Assembly: GCA_030142905.1 (NCBI GenBank)
Contig: JASJOG010000136.1
Span: 758,501-822,500, forward strand
Direction of reading: 5' to 3'
DNA from: Heliopora coerulea
Lineage: Eukaryota > Cnidaria > Anthozoa > Scleralcyonacea > Helioporidae
Length of the DNA stretch: 64,000 nt
The notes under the pieces were generated by a model. It saw only the letters and a list, made by a program, of their open reading frames with translations, searched no databases and was not told the DNA's origin. The position numbers and the translations under genes are program-made. Shown piece by piece: positions 22,101 through 32,154 of the stretch; position 1 is the first letter of the stretch, and each line of letters opens with the position of its first letter.

Positions 22101-25008
22101 GGACAGTTGGATGGGCGGAAGGGTGGACAATTTAGAAAGTTGGGTGGGTGGGTGGAGTGTTGGGTGGGCGGGTAGGTGGACAGTTGGGTAGGCGGAAGGG
22201 TGGACAGCTTGGAAAGTTGTGTGGGTGTGGGGTGGGTGGAGAGTTGGGTGGGCGGTGGGGAGGAAAGTTGGGTAAGCGGTGGGTGGACAGTAGGAAGACA
22301 GAGGCGAGTGGATAGCCGGGCAAATAGGTGGATGGGCGGGAAGTTGGATGTGGGGATGGACATGCACAGTCGGGCAGACACAGACACAGTGAGAAAGGCA
22401 GATTAACAGATATATATATATAGACTGACAGACAGACATTCATATGAATGTACGTCCTGTCTTACAAATGTAATTGGCATGCAACAATCACAAAAACAAA
22501 TTCCTTACTTACTTGTAAAAAATTCATAACTACGAAACAAACTAGAAAGACACAAAATAACATATCGCAGCAAGCTTTTAAATCATTCCACCACACACTG
22601 ACGCGACATGAAGCTACTATTTCATGTCGTTTTGAATAACAGAATTATTTACGAACTACACTAACGCACCAAAGCCCCCTGTATGGAAGTTCAACACCAA
22701 GGCCCCACTCTCTGTTTCATACAACAGTATCCATACATGTACAGCAGTTTGAGAACCTTTCATTCACACATAACGTGGTAAGTCTCCCCTTTGACTACCT
22801 TCAATTTCGAACCTGTTTGAACGGTGTTCACTTCGCTTAAGCAAATGTTGGGATGTTTTTCGTTGAGTTTAGGCATTGTGGTAACCCATTCCCAAGCATT
22901 TCAAATACGTAAATGGGTCAGACAAAGACAATCCTTAAAGGGCTATCAGTTCTAGTGGATTAAAATAAATTAAATAACAAATTACTCACCAAAGTTTTTT
23001 TGGGTAGCTATCTGAAAAGTCAGTCGCAGCCAAGAAGCTTGTACGTCTTTATCGATTTCTTAAACAAAAATACATTCTCTTTACAAGTTCTGAGGTCAGT
23101 ATAACCGGCCACAATTAAACAATTAATTTTATTGTTTTTCATTGACGCGGGATTTTTACCTTTTTTGTCGAGTGCCGGTTGATATTTCTGAGACACACTG
23201 ACATTTAAACCAGCATAAATCATCGCCATACCACTCAACCCAGCGACAAAAGCACAAAGCACTTGAAAATTGAAGAAATTCTTTTGCTAAAATGAACAAG
23301 GGGACGTGAATTAAGGTATGCATTTAACGGCAGTTCATGGAGTAAGTACAATACGTCGCACCGACGACACTGACCACATAACGCAATGTTTCCAACATTT
23401 TAAATAAAAAAATATCTGCGAGAAGTTTACACGTGCCTGCTGCTGCACGCTGTCACAGTAACTACTTTTGTGGTAGGTACAAGAGGCACCAAGTGTAAAT
23501 TTACTACACAGGTGAGCCAAAAGTAGATGGACAGTAAATGATAACGTTTATTTAACGTTTATTTTGAGTAAATGATAATGTTTATTTTGAGATTATATAA
23601 ACAAGTATATGCATTTATTTTGTATAGGGTAATACAATAATTACAATAATTTACATAAATCTAGCTGTAATATACAGTATAACACAAACCCTTTTCAACC
23701 TACTGTCCACCTACTTTTGGCTCACCCTGCATAACAAAGTATTTGCATATTTTCCATTATATATAAACAACGGGATAGAGATGAATATTTATCATCAGCA
23801 AATTTTTTTTTTCTTTTATTATTATTGGGTGTAGTTGTTTTGTAACTGTATTAATTGACGCTGGAAGAGGAGCGCCGGGGGCCTTGATCCCTCAACTTTT
23901 TATCGCCGGGACCAGAATATGTTTGTAACCCCATCGCAATCCTATCCAAATTATTAAAGAGTGTTGACAAGATAACAAGGGTACCACATTGATGAACATC
24001 ACACTGAAAATACACTCTGTTAGTTGCACTTCCAAGAGCTACGGTAGCCTCGTATTTGAAGCCCTATAACGCACCCATGGTGGTCTTTAAGTATTACGAA
24101 GTAAGGCTTTCATTCTCTTTGACCAACGACAATAAGTGAAAGGACGCAAGACTTGCACTTTCTTTCTGTATTCTGTCTGAAGATGACTTTGAAATAAAGT
24201 CGAAATATCACACCATTAATTGAAAAAGGATTTTTTTTTTAAATGCAAAAGTTAAAAATTATTTCTCACACTGTCTGATACGTAGTCCGCCAAGAAAACG
24301 GTTGATGATCCAATAACCGAGGCTATCTGGCTGGTAATATTAAAAAGTAAACCTTAGAGAAACGAACAAACAAAAGAACGAACGAATAAACGACGAAGCC
24401 AACCCAGAAGGAAAGAACGGACGGGTTGGTGAGCGGATTGAACAATAGGAAGACACACGGACAGACGAATGAACGAAGAAACGAACTAACAAACGAGCGG
24501 GCAGACGAATGAAGTAAGCAACCAACATATAAAGGTACAAACAAATAAAGGAACGAACGGGGGGACGGAGGTTAGGAAGGAAGGAAGGAAGGAAGGAAGG
24601 AAGGAAGGAAGGAAGGAAGGAAGGAAGGAAGGAAGGAAGGAAGGAAGGGAGGGAGGGAGGAAGGGAGGGAGGGAGGGAGGGAGGGAGGGAGGGAGGAACG
24701 GAGGAAGGAAGGAAGGAATGAATGAAGGAAAGAAGGAAGGAAGGAAGGAATGAAGGAAGGAATGAAGGAAGGAATGAAGGAAGGAATGAAGGAAGGAAGG
24801 AAGGAAGCACAAATGTTTCACTTCAATATTAGGTCATTCCTTATAAGCTGGAAAAAGCCTCAAACTGTCTCCTCTACCAAACAGGTAAAACCAAAAGACT
24901 TTAAATAACATGCTTTATGATAAGATGACTGAAGAACAATAGTTCATGAAAACTTACATCTAGACATTCCCATATGGTCATCCACTACACTTTACAACAC
25001 CAAGTACA

Positions 25009-25068
<60 letters not shown>

Positions 25069-28000
25069 AACACCATTAAAATAAATGAACAATACAAAAT
25101 AAATAATAACAACTAAAGAATATTTAGAATAATTTTTTTGCATTTTCTTAATATTTACAACCAATAAAATTGCTCACCTATATTTAAGAAGTGTTGCTCT
25201 GTCATTTGCTGAGGGAGAGATCTCGGTAAACAAGGCACAGTGAGCCAGAAGAACTGAATAAAATAACACAAAAAGAACCATCTTACATATATAAACATGT
25301 CAAGTAATTACAGTCGCTAAGGTAAAAATTGCTATCAAAACATCAAATTGAAGTCGATGATTTGGTCATGAAATACCATAGCATTAAAAACCAAAATAAA
25401 ATTTGTTGCACATGGATTTAATCAAGAAGATCCTACCAAGTTAAAAATGGGATTACACATTCGGATTGTCATGGCAAGATATCTCAGGTGTCTTCCAATC
25501 CTAAAATCTCTTGATGGTGATTTTCAGCATTATGGTGAGGAATAATGTGATCATTTTCTCAGCTCAAGAAATCTGTTAATCTTTGGAAACCGTTCAAAAA
25601 CATTCCTGAGTTATATCAAAGGCACACATGAGAAGCAAAAAACTTTGAAACTGTGTTTAGCTACCTGCAGACATGTTTCATTTCATTGAACCATTGATTG
25701 AAAGAGTTCAAAAAATATAAATTAACATTGAACAGCTGACAGAAGATTAATTCTTAAGGACTGTTTGTTATCGTCTGTTACTTAGCAATCTTTAAGGAAG
25801 ATTTATTGAGATAAAATTTGTCAAAACTCATCTGATATATTTTACAGTACAACACTTCTAAAGTGCCAAAAAGGACCATCAAGACAACGGCATTTTCAGT
25901 GAAGGTGCTTTGACTGAGTAAAACACAAGTTAATATAATATTAATTTTCAAATATTGTGATAATAAACATAAAAATCAATATCCAAGTCCCTGTATTGCT
26001 GAATGGTATAAGCACCTCACCTATGATCAGAAAGCGATTTGGTTGATTCCCATTCAGGGGTTAGTAAATTTGTACTGTAAATATTGTAGCTTGAGATCAT
26101 CCACAATAATGCAAATAATAATAATAATAATCATGATACTATACTGTAATAGCAATGATGTAATATTGTCATACCAAATGTTAGTAAAGAATCATAGAAG
26201 CAGAGTGATATGATCAGATGTAAGCCAACCATCCAATCTGGACGATCAGAAGCCAGTGGAAACCATGGAATAAGAAAACTAAAAGATTAATGTGAGTAAA
26301 TGCTTAGGGACAAAAGAAAGCTAAGCACATCATAATATTAAACATCTTTATGATAATTTCTTTAATCATGGCAGCCACCAAAATATGGATTAAAATAAAA
26401 CAGGGTTCATCCAGAGTGTACATACATATATATGCATATGATACATGTTATTTTATAGCATGTACAGTGTATATTAAATCATTAATTCAAAATATTTACC
26501 TGAATGCATACAATGGCCCACCAAATAATATTGCCAGAGATCTTACTCGAAATATCTTAAATTTTGAACTATCCTAAAATAAGAAGACTAAGAGTTGATA
26601 TCTATTACTCACTAAGGGGAAAAACATCTCCCCTTGATTAGTAAAATCATCTGGAATTAGCCAGAGTAAAATGCTAAAATGCACCCTTGCCCTTTAATGG
26701 GTTAAAAGACTTTTTGAAGATGATTTTCTTACTAAAGATGCTGTGCTATGAAAAAGAAAAACTACAAGAACACTTAATTTGATGGCAGAAATTAAAATAC
26801 AGTTACAAATAATAAAAGCGATATTTTAAAACATTTAAAAATGATAAAAAATAAACCACTACATGTATGTTTACCTGTAAATAACCAAACAATGGATCAT
26901 TTACAGCATTCCAAATCATGTAAATTATCTGGGCAGTATTAAACCAAGATTCAGTAATCCTAAATCAAATAAAGCATATTTTAATTTATCATGTCAGCAC
27001 TGTGATGAATCCCATACACTGTGCATTACAATTTTAATCTGAACGGTTATCAAATTCAACAAAACTCTTTGGTGAAGAGAAAAAACTATTTATACAGCAA
27101 AGTACCAGACTAGTTGCAAGTGTTTGCTCCCCCAGGTCATTGTGGGCACGGTTCACCAGAAATTTATGGCTAGAAATTTATGGCTAGAATAACCTTTTTC
27201 TGCAGCTATCACATGTCATGACATGATTTATCATTAAGGGTAAAAAAATAGAAAAACATTCAGCAATTTGCCATTAGATTTAGGAAGGGAGGAAAATTTT
27301 CCAATCAATTGGTCTTTAACACCTAAATGTCAACTTTGGAGCATTTTGGTAAATGCCAGTGATGATTTTGCATCAATATTTTGGCTCTGTTAGCAGGAAT
27401 TGTCTTTCATGAACTCAAATTTTGTGTTTAGTTTCAGTTTTCTTTTCATTGGATGGTTGTAAAGTAAACATGATTTTTGTTGCTCTAGTGGGAAAATGTC
27501 ACTAAACAGATTTTCCAGTTTTCTTCAAAACTTAGTCATCTACCATCGTTCAAGTAGTTGACACACCCAGGACAAGTTTGTGGTGGTTTCCACTGTTGGC
27601 TGGGGCTTCTGCAGTACTCTGGATGGGACACACCAAACCAGCAAGCATAACATATTATACCTATTTACCCAATTAAGCACCACAGCGCTCTTTAAATTTT
27701 TAGTCTTTCAGATGTGGCCCTTATTCAAGGCAGTGTCTATTTGAGTGTGGAAGTCTTCAAAAAATCATAACAATTGCAAATGATAACAAGCAAATGTTAA
27801 CAATTGAAAAACAGTTTAAGATAGGAGAATAAATTTTCAAGGTTAGTTTAAATTGAGTTGTACCACACTTGTTTTTTAGTTGGGCCCCTTAAACAATTCA
27901 GTCAGATGGTGCTTTGATTAAGTGTCACATTGTTGAGAATGAATGTGGTGCTTATTCAAGGCCAGCACTCTTTAATATTTTTGCTCTCATATGCAGCACT

Positions 28001-31000
28001 TAATCAGGGGCAGCATTAAATCAGGGGTGACACTTAATCAAGTAAATACAGTAACCAATAGTCTACCATTGAACTTTGGTATCCATGATGTGGAACCAGC
28101 AACTTACACCATATAGACTGGCTAGTATGTTCAACCTGTAACCTAATAGCAAACATGGTCAAAGCATCAAGCATGCCAAGAACTCTAGTGGCAGATAAAA
28201 ATTACCAGTATATTATTCTGTAATGCATGAATATGTCAAACACAGCCATATGGACAGATGAAAATGGGACAAGTTTTAGCAGTGTCCCCCTAATTGCTTG
28301 GGCTACAAAGTGTTATGGTGAAGTTGCAAAATACATGTAACCATTGGTTTGTTTCCACCTCAAAACTTGGGTTGCAAACTTTCTTTACTGGTCACCAAGA
28401 CCTGCCTTAGTTCCATCTTCAGGACAACTTATTTTGCATTGCAACAGCAAGGAGCCAGGTGGAAACCTAGATTAGTTGGCTTTAAAGTACCTGGATTTCA
28501 GCCTGGTTAAAGTACTGACATGTTTCAATGTTTATCCATGACTAAGCAAACATCCAAACTCTTCCTTGTACAAAGCTAGTGGATCACCCAGTACATAAAA
28601 TTTGTTGTTGGTTCTTTTTTGTTGTTGTCATGGCTGATAGGTCATTTGGCCAGGATTGTTGAGCAAGGAGTAAGAATTATGTCATTAAATAGCCTCAAAA
28701 TGTCTGTGGTGCTTATTCAAGGGCAGCAGTCTTTAATATTTTTGCTTATATATGTACTGTGCAGAGTATTGCCATATGTAAACATTAACAAATGGTTAAA
28801 CAAAGAAGGCTAGAAGAGTTTAAAACATATTTATTCACTAACATTCCCTCGCTACAAGCAGCATCATCAGAGTGGACTTCAGGGATTATGACGAAATGTA
28901 TTTGTATTAAACGAACAGTACTGAATGACAATTAAGATGATATATTTACAACAGTAACGGAAATTGACAGGAGACAGTAGTAAGGTGATATCAGAAAAGA
29001 GAAAGAGGCATAGAACCAATATTCCCATTAAGAATGGGTTTTAATTTATTAATTAGAAGACTTTCTTTAAGGAGTAGTTCACAAGCAGAAGGCAATGAGG
29101 ATTATATTTTGAAGTTGGAAAAAGAAATGGGATGGCCAGTTTCAATGTGGTGGGAAAGGATACTAGTGGGAGAGGGATTAACTCTTCTGCTATCTGTCAA
29201 GGGCAAGATTCCCATACAATCTGAAACGCGTGTGTGTAACTGTCGTCTAGTTTGGCCAACATACAATGCCTTACAACAATGACACATAAATAAATACACC
29301 ACATAAAATTTCAGGCCATCAGGGATCCTGTCCTTGACAGGTAAAAGAAAGCCAAGGCAAACAGAGGGGTGAAAAACAAAACATAATTAAATTTGAGGAA
29401 AGGAGGACAATAAGAGTTTGATGAGTTGAGTGTGGATTTGAAAACCATGTGAGTCAGTACATGGTAGATAAAAATAAATCAAAAACTTAGGAGCAATAGA
29501 AATCTTGGGAGCAGATGAAAAGGATTTATCTAAAAATGAACTTACACATTGGTCAAACAGGGTAGCAGGAAATTCATTTTTGATGAAAATCTGTTTGAGT
29601 GTCCAGAGTTCAGAGTGAAAGATGGAGCAGCTAAAGCATAAATTAAAATATTGAAATAGAAGGGAAAAGATAAGGCCTTTTTTATAGCAGTCCAGAATAA
29701 AACTATTAAAGTTAGTGAGTAAACCAGCATAAGTAGATTTTCAGTAGATACTGGTGGTGAAATTAGTTCCAGAGTGGTCAATTTTGATGTCAAGGAAAGG
29801 TAAGGTGTTGTTATTCTTGGTCTCATGTGTAAATTTAATATTAGCATGCTGTGAGTTTAGATAGTTAATAAATGGTAGAATATGAGCCAAAGATGGAAAT
29901 AGAAGGAAACAACCATCAACATGATGTCAGTAAAAGATGGGTTTGAATTGTGAAGGACAGTTGTTAAGCTAGCTGGTTTCATAAAAGGAGAGAAAGATAT
30001 TGGTGAAGAGAGGTCCCAGAGGGAAACTTACAGCAAAACCATCAGCCTGCTCGTAAAGTTGGTTGTTGAAGAGGAAATGGTTGTCCCTAACAGCAATATA
30101 CTAAAAGTTTCTTAAATTCATTATGGGAAAATGAAAACAATTTTGGTTATGGAAAAGTAAATCGAGTATGATATTTAAAGTTTTGTTAAGTGGGATGTTG
30201 GTAAATAAAGATTTGATGTCAAAACTGGCCATAATGATTTTCTTAGGGTTAATTTTAAGACTTGAGAGTTCAGTAAAAAAAGAAAAAGAATCCTTAACTA
30301 CATATATACTAGAAGAGATCAGGCAAAGCAATGGGACAAGTAATTTGGCGAGTCTGTAAGAGTGAGTGCCAATGGAAGAAATTATAGGTCTTAAAGGTTT
30401 ATCAAATTTATGCACCTTAGGAAGTCAAGGCTTGAATTAATAGGAAAATCTTCCACGCACAGCATGCGCCTAACTTTTTTAACTACCTGCACCACCAATT
30501 ATTTACGTGCACAGACATGTTCAAAAAAATTCTCGAAACACAATTTCACTTCTTTTCAATGATTTGGTTTACTTGAAGTTTACAAGTGAGACTCCTCAGA
30601 ACGCAGGCTCACTTGATGATTATGGCAAAAGGACGGGCATAAGATTGCACAGTGGATTAACAATCGTTCATGATTGAATTATCAGCTAAATGATATTGAT
30701 ATGCTATTTGCTACAAACTACTACTATGTCTCATGTGCAATCGTTACTCTGAAGCTAAGGTAATGATGCTGATTATGAAGTGCAGCCCATGCAGTCACTG
30801 CGTGAAAATTTCTACGAGCGCGCAGTGCATATAAGTGACAAAAGTTACATGTACATCTTGAATTTTACGTGCATTCGTGCACGTGTGCATGCGGTATTTC
30901 GAGCCTTGGAAGTCCATTAAGTGATCCAGGAAAATTTCATGGTAGATTGCGTCCGTGATAGATCCGCTCTTTAAATCTCGAAGGTATTTCTTCAAGCGAT

Positions 31001-32154
31001 TCTCTCGATTGATCGTGGTTCTGGTAAGAGGAAGCCGGTCAACTCGGCCCACCGACCAACTCATCCCAACCAACTCGGCCCAAGCCGAGTACAACTCAGC
31101 CCAGTGCCAAAACCATATCATCTCGCCGTCTCTCCGGAGTCGTCTTTAGACAAATTCAAACACGAGCAGCAACAGGTGTATTTTTTGTGGTGTTTTATTG
31201 TGTTTTTATTTTTTAATAATTTAACAACCTGTCGGCAAGTCCGAATGAATTGCGCAATTAACACGATAAATCAGGGCTGTAGAATCCACGCTTATCCGCG
31301 TTCGTATAAAACACGTTGCCAGAAAAAGCTAAAATTGTCCTTTTGTAGTAATGGAATATTGACTAACGATAAAATAAAACTGAGGCTAAACAGCTACCGT
31401 ATTAAAATGTTTCTTTCTAAAATATTTCTTTGACCTTTCGTCATCCACGATATTTACGCTATGTTGCGATTGTCGGAATATTTATGAAAAAGTAACTTTG
31501 TGATTTCAAACCAGACCTACACGGAATATAATCTAGGTATACGCTATCGAATTGATATGATATGGAATTAAAAATCGAGGAAAAAGGGAGAATCCACTGT
31601 TTTAAATCTGTTGCAAGTGGGCCGAGTTGGCTGGGCCGAGTTGACCCTAATTCTGGTAAGATCTTCATTCAAGCGTTTGAAGAAAGAAGTCTTCTAATTA
31701 ATAAATTAAAACCCATTTTTAAGAAGAATATTAGTTCTATGCCTCTTTCTCTTTTCTGATATCACCTTACTGCTGTCTCCTGTCAATTTCTGTTACTGTT
31801 GTAAATATATCATCATAATTCTCACCCAATACCGTTAGTTTAATCTAAATATATCTCGTTGTAATCTCTGAACTCCAATTTGATGATGTTGCTTGTAGCG
31901 ACGAAACGTTAGTGAATAAATGTTTTAAACTCTTCTAGCCTACTTTGTTTAACCATTTGTTAATGTTTACATATGGCGATACTTCGCACAATTTGTTGGG
32001 CATTGTTATTTAAATTAAATAGCCTCGTTTTTACTAACCGGTAAGTCTTCAAGAAAGTTCGCACGTAGAAGAATCCGAAAATTGAATTAATCATACTCGA
32101 ACCAAGAGCCGTCGCAGAGTAGGCCAGAACATTTCTTTTAAGCATTAATAACAT
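18987..32154 (-). CDS. MFSD13A: MFSD13A (TMEM180)-like major facilitator protein, gene C
   Basis: A multi-pass membrane protein of the MFSD13A/TMEM180 family, GPH-cation-symporter-like members of the major facilitator superfamily whose substrate is not established. Sixteen minus-strand exons: 32039-32154, 26875-26959, 26500-26573, 26175-26278, 25178-25253, 24270-24330, 23160-23286, 22990-23037, 22513-22541, 21713-21787, 21546-21590, 21314-21391, 21053-21129, 20839-20922, 20491-20599 and 18987-19144. The ~449-residue product aligns along its length with the remembered human pattern. Landmarks are IWNAVNDPLFGYL (human LLWNSLNDPLFGWL), GGPLYAFSFLIPWFP, CFYDSLLTF, NFLQIFHKTYSSNFF and FGTNALFTKPAQSFAPML (human ALVTKPGQTFAPLL). 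Family members have about 12 helices. All junctions agree in phase except the last, 20491 to 19144, where one base is unaccounted for. No internal stop is seen. Intron 1 is 5 kb and holds a dead Penelope-like element. It is duplicated as gene D. Confidence 0.9.
19738..20268. mobile_element. Head-to-head pair of tRNA-derived SINEs (copy 1)
   Basis: A minus-strand unit (about 19738-19925) and a plus-strand unit (about 20080-20268) share the tRNA-like head GGTAGCTCAATGGTTAGAG with a GGTTCGATCCC B box, and a tail containing CTTGACGAACGTTCATCT. The acceptor ends do not pair, so these are SINEs rather than working tRNA genes. They lie in the last intron of gene C. Because the heads face each other they form a large inverted repeat. 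Confidence 0.7.
20491..20599 (-). CDS. MFSD13A: Gene C exon 15 (FTKPAQSFAPM)
   Basis: Encodes SPVSSLVFGTNALFTKPAQS and FAPMLIVAILSSYGYE, the best family match in the gene. Donor GAG|GTACGT as annotated is phase 0, which does not fit exon 16. The weaker donor C|GTCAGA four bases on (minus strand) would restore the frame. Confidence 0.9.
20839..20922 (-). CDS. MFSD13A: Gene C exon 14
   Basis: Encodes SIPSATFSQFNMPLSDIIDD and DLVKYQR, matching the TDLVDEDLVLNHRK region of the human protein. Acceptor TTTGCAG, donor GTGTGA. Confidence 0.9.
21053..21129 (-). CDS. MFSD13A: Gene C exon 13
   Basis: Encodes LGMAVMLYISGPNFITFLAL and FFVLD; acceptor TTTTAG, donor GTAAGT. Confidence 0.9.
21314..21391 (-). 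CDS. MFSD13A: Gene C exon 12
   Basis: 26 codons, IIGILANPLIKKYGSYYVIL and CSFYIK; acceptor TTTAG, donor GTACGG. Confidence 0.9.
21546..21590 (-). CDS. MFSD13A: Gene C exon 11 (45 bp)
   Basis: 15 codons, FVRSMLAGSTFMLPQ. The acceptor TTGAAG was preferred to the inner CGCAG because it gives phase 0 and no gap against the family. Confidence 0.82.
21713..21787 (-). CDS. MFSD13A: Gene C exon 10
   Basis: 25 codons, IFHKTYSSNFFLIFAEELMG and SHLPP; acceptor GGTAG, donor GTAAGT, phase 0. Confidence 0.88.
21900..22390. repeat. G-rich minisatellite with G-quadruplex runs (copy 1)
   Basis: Imperfect units of GGGTGGACAGTTGGGTGGGC type. The run of four GGG tracts near 22142 (GGGTGGGTGGGTGG) fits a G-quadruplex motif. 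The pyrimidine-rich strand is the sense strand of gene C. Confidence 0.8.
22513..22541 (-). CDS. MFSD13A: Gene C exon 9 (29-bp microexon)
   Basis: Encodes CFVVMNFLQ between acceptor TTTCTAG and donor GTAAGT. It joins exon 10 to give MNFLQIFHKTYSSNFF, matching human MDLVQVFHCHFNSNFF. Confidence 0.87.
22990..23037 (-). CDS. MFSD13A: Gene C exon 8
   Basis: Encodes SWLRLTFQIATQKNF. The acceptor ACAAG is less pyrimidine-rich than the inner TTTTCAG, but only it keeps phase and supplies the Q-[IL]-A-x-x-[KR]-N-F pattern of the family. Confidence 0.8.
23160..23286 (-). CDS. MFSD13A: Gene C exon 7
   Basis: Encodes QKNFFNFQVLCAFVAGLSG, a helix, then a polar loop ending LDKK. Donor GTAAAA, one base over. 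The frame stays open past the donor to 23020, but phase and homology place the splice here. Confidence 0.87.
23507..23731. mobile_element. Mariner-like MITE (copy 1)
   Basis: 225 bp with ~27-bp inverted ends CAGGTGAGCCAAAAGTAG... and its complement, flanked by TA dinucleotides. TA target sites and GGTGAGCCAAAAGTAGGTGG ends suggest the Tc1/mariner superfamily. It is present in both duplication copies and so is older than the duplication. Confidence 0.75.
24270..24330 (-). CDS. MFSD13A: Gene C exon 6
   Basis: Encodes QIASVIGSSTVFLADYVSDS; acceptor ACCAG, donor GTGAGA. It follows the pattern SLFSAAGSLSVFASYAF. Confidence 0.88.
24574..24807. repeat. (GGAA)n/(GGGA)n tract, about 0.23 kb
   Basis: A polypurine tract in gene C intron 5, preceded by degenerate AACG repeats. 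Pro-Ser-Phe-Leu open frames here are artefacts. Confidence 0.95.
25018..25066. repeat. (TA)n microsatellite (copy 1)
   Basis: About 49 bp of alternating TA in gene C intron 5. Confidence 0.9.
25178..25253 (-). CDS. MFSD13A: Gene C exon 5
   Basis: Encodes LLAHCALFTEISPSANDRAT and LLKY, matching the LHHHALLAD..SAHDRTHLNF region of human MFSD13A. Acceptor ATTCAG, donor GTGAGC. Confidence 0.9.
26175..26278 (-). CDS. MFSD13A: Gene C exon 4
   Basis: Encodes FLIPWFPLASDRPDWMVG and a LIISLCFYDSLLTF helix; acceptor TTTTAG, donor GTATGA. Confidence 0.92.
26500..26573 (-). CDS. MFSD13A: Gene C exon 3
   Basis: Encodes DSSKFKIFRVRSLAILFGGP and LYAF; acceptor TTTTAG, donor GTAAAT. It matches the SSRAVVLARV..GPLLA stretch of the vertebrate protein. 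Confidence 0.9.
26875..26959 (-). CDS. MFSD13A: Gene C exon 2 (WNAVNDPLFGYL)
   Basis: Acceptor TTTAG, donor GTAAAC, phase 0 out. It encodes ITESWFNTAQIIYMIWNAVN and DPLFGYLQ, the most conserved N-terminal motif of the family. Confidence 0.93.
30427..30907. mobile_element. 481-bp insertion with short inverted ends, copy 1 only
   Basis: The ends AAGGCTTGAA and TTCGAGCCTT are inverted repeats. Flanking GGAAGTC is present on both sides (30420-30426, 30908-30914) and only once at the empty site in copy 2 (about 47139-47145). It interrupts the GLPKVHK region of the Penelope-like element. A 7-8-bp duplication suggests hAT or a similar DNA transposon. Confidence 0.8.
31029..31650. mobile_element. 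622-bp terminal-inverted-repeat element, copy 1 only
   Basis: Subterminal inverted repeats contain GGTCAACTCGGCCCA. A 10-bp TTCTGGTAAG occurs on both sides (31019-31028 and 31651-31660) but once in copy 2 near 47262. Target duplication length and inverted ends point to a MULE-type DNA element, but no transposase is visible, so the family is uncertain. Confidence 0.8.
32039..32154 (-). CDS. MFSD13A: Gene C exon 1 (start codon)
   Basis: ATG at 32154-32152 encodes MLLMLKRNVLAYSATALGSS and a first helix ending in YVRTFLKTYR. The donor is CG|GTTAGT, two bases over. This was chosen over the nearby GTAAAA because only it keeps phase and gives the YRITESWF join that matches human YKINKMAF. A good acceptor (TTCTTTCAG) lies directly before the ATG, so a 5' UTR exon upstream is likely. 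Confidence 0.83.

Larger units (their letters stand above)
28758..31990 (-). mobile_element. Degenerate Penelope-like retroelement with inverted terminal repeats (in gene C)
   Basis: On the minus strand, in gene C intron 1. A reverse-transcriptase remnant (about 31028 down to 30101) has a TTINRENRLKKYLRDLK linker, GLPKVHKFDKPLRPIISS (the Penelope hallmark) and MASFDIKSLFTNIPL. A GIY-YIG endonuclease remnant at 29302-29102 has CHCC, then ALYVGQTRRQLHTR. Gene order RT then GIY-YIG is that of Penelope-like elements. Stops and frameshifts make it dead. Its ends are ~310-bp inverted repeats (28758-29068 and 31681-31990). Two later insertions interrupt it. It is also present in copy 2, so the insertion predates the duplication. 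Confidence 0.85.

Noticed and set aside
21875..22443. Pro/Ser/Thr-rich minus-strand frames
   Set aside because: They come from the G-rich minisatellite, overlap in several frames and lie in a defined intron.
25840..25916. Possible extra MFSD13A exon (minus strand, AVVLMVLFGTLEVLY) with a good acceptor
   Set aside because: Exons 4 and 5 join in phase without it and match the family with no gap; the donor is weak. An alternative exon is possible but unsupported.
29034..29282. Plus-strand frame over the Penelope-like region
   Set aside because: Antisense shadow of the GIY-YIG domain, which reads on the minus strand.
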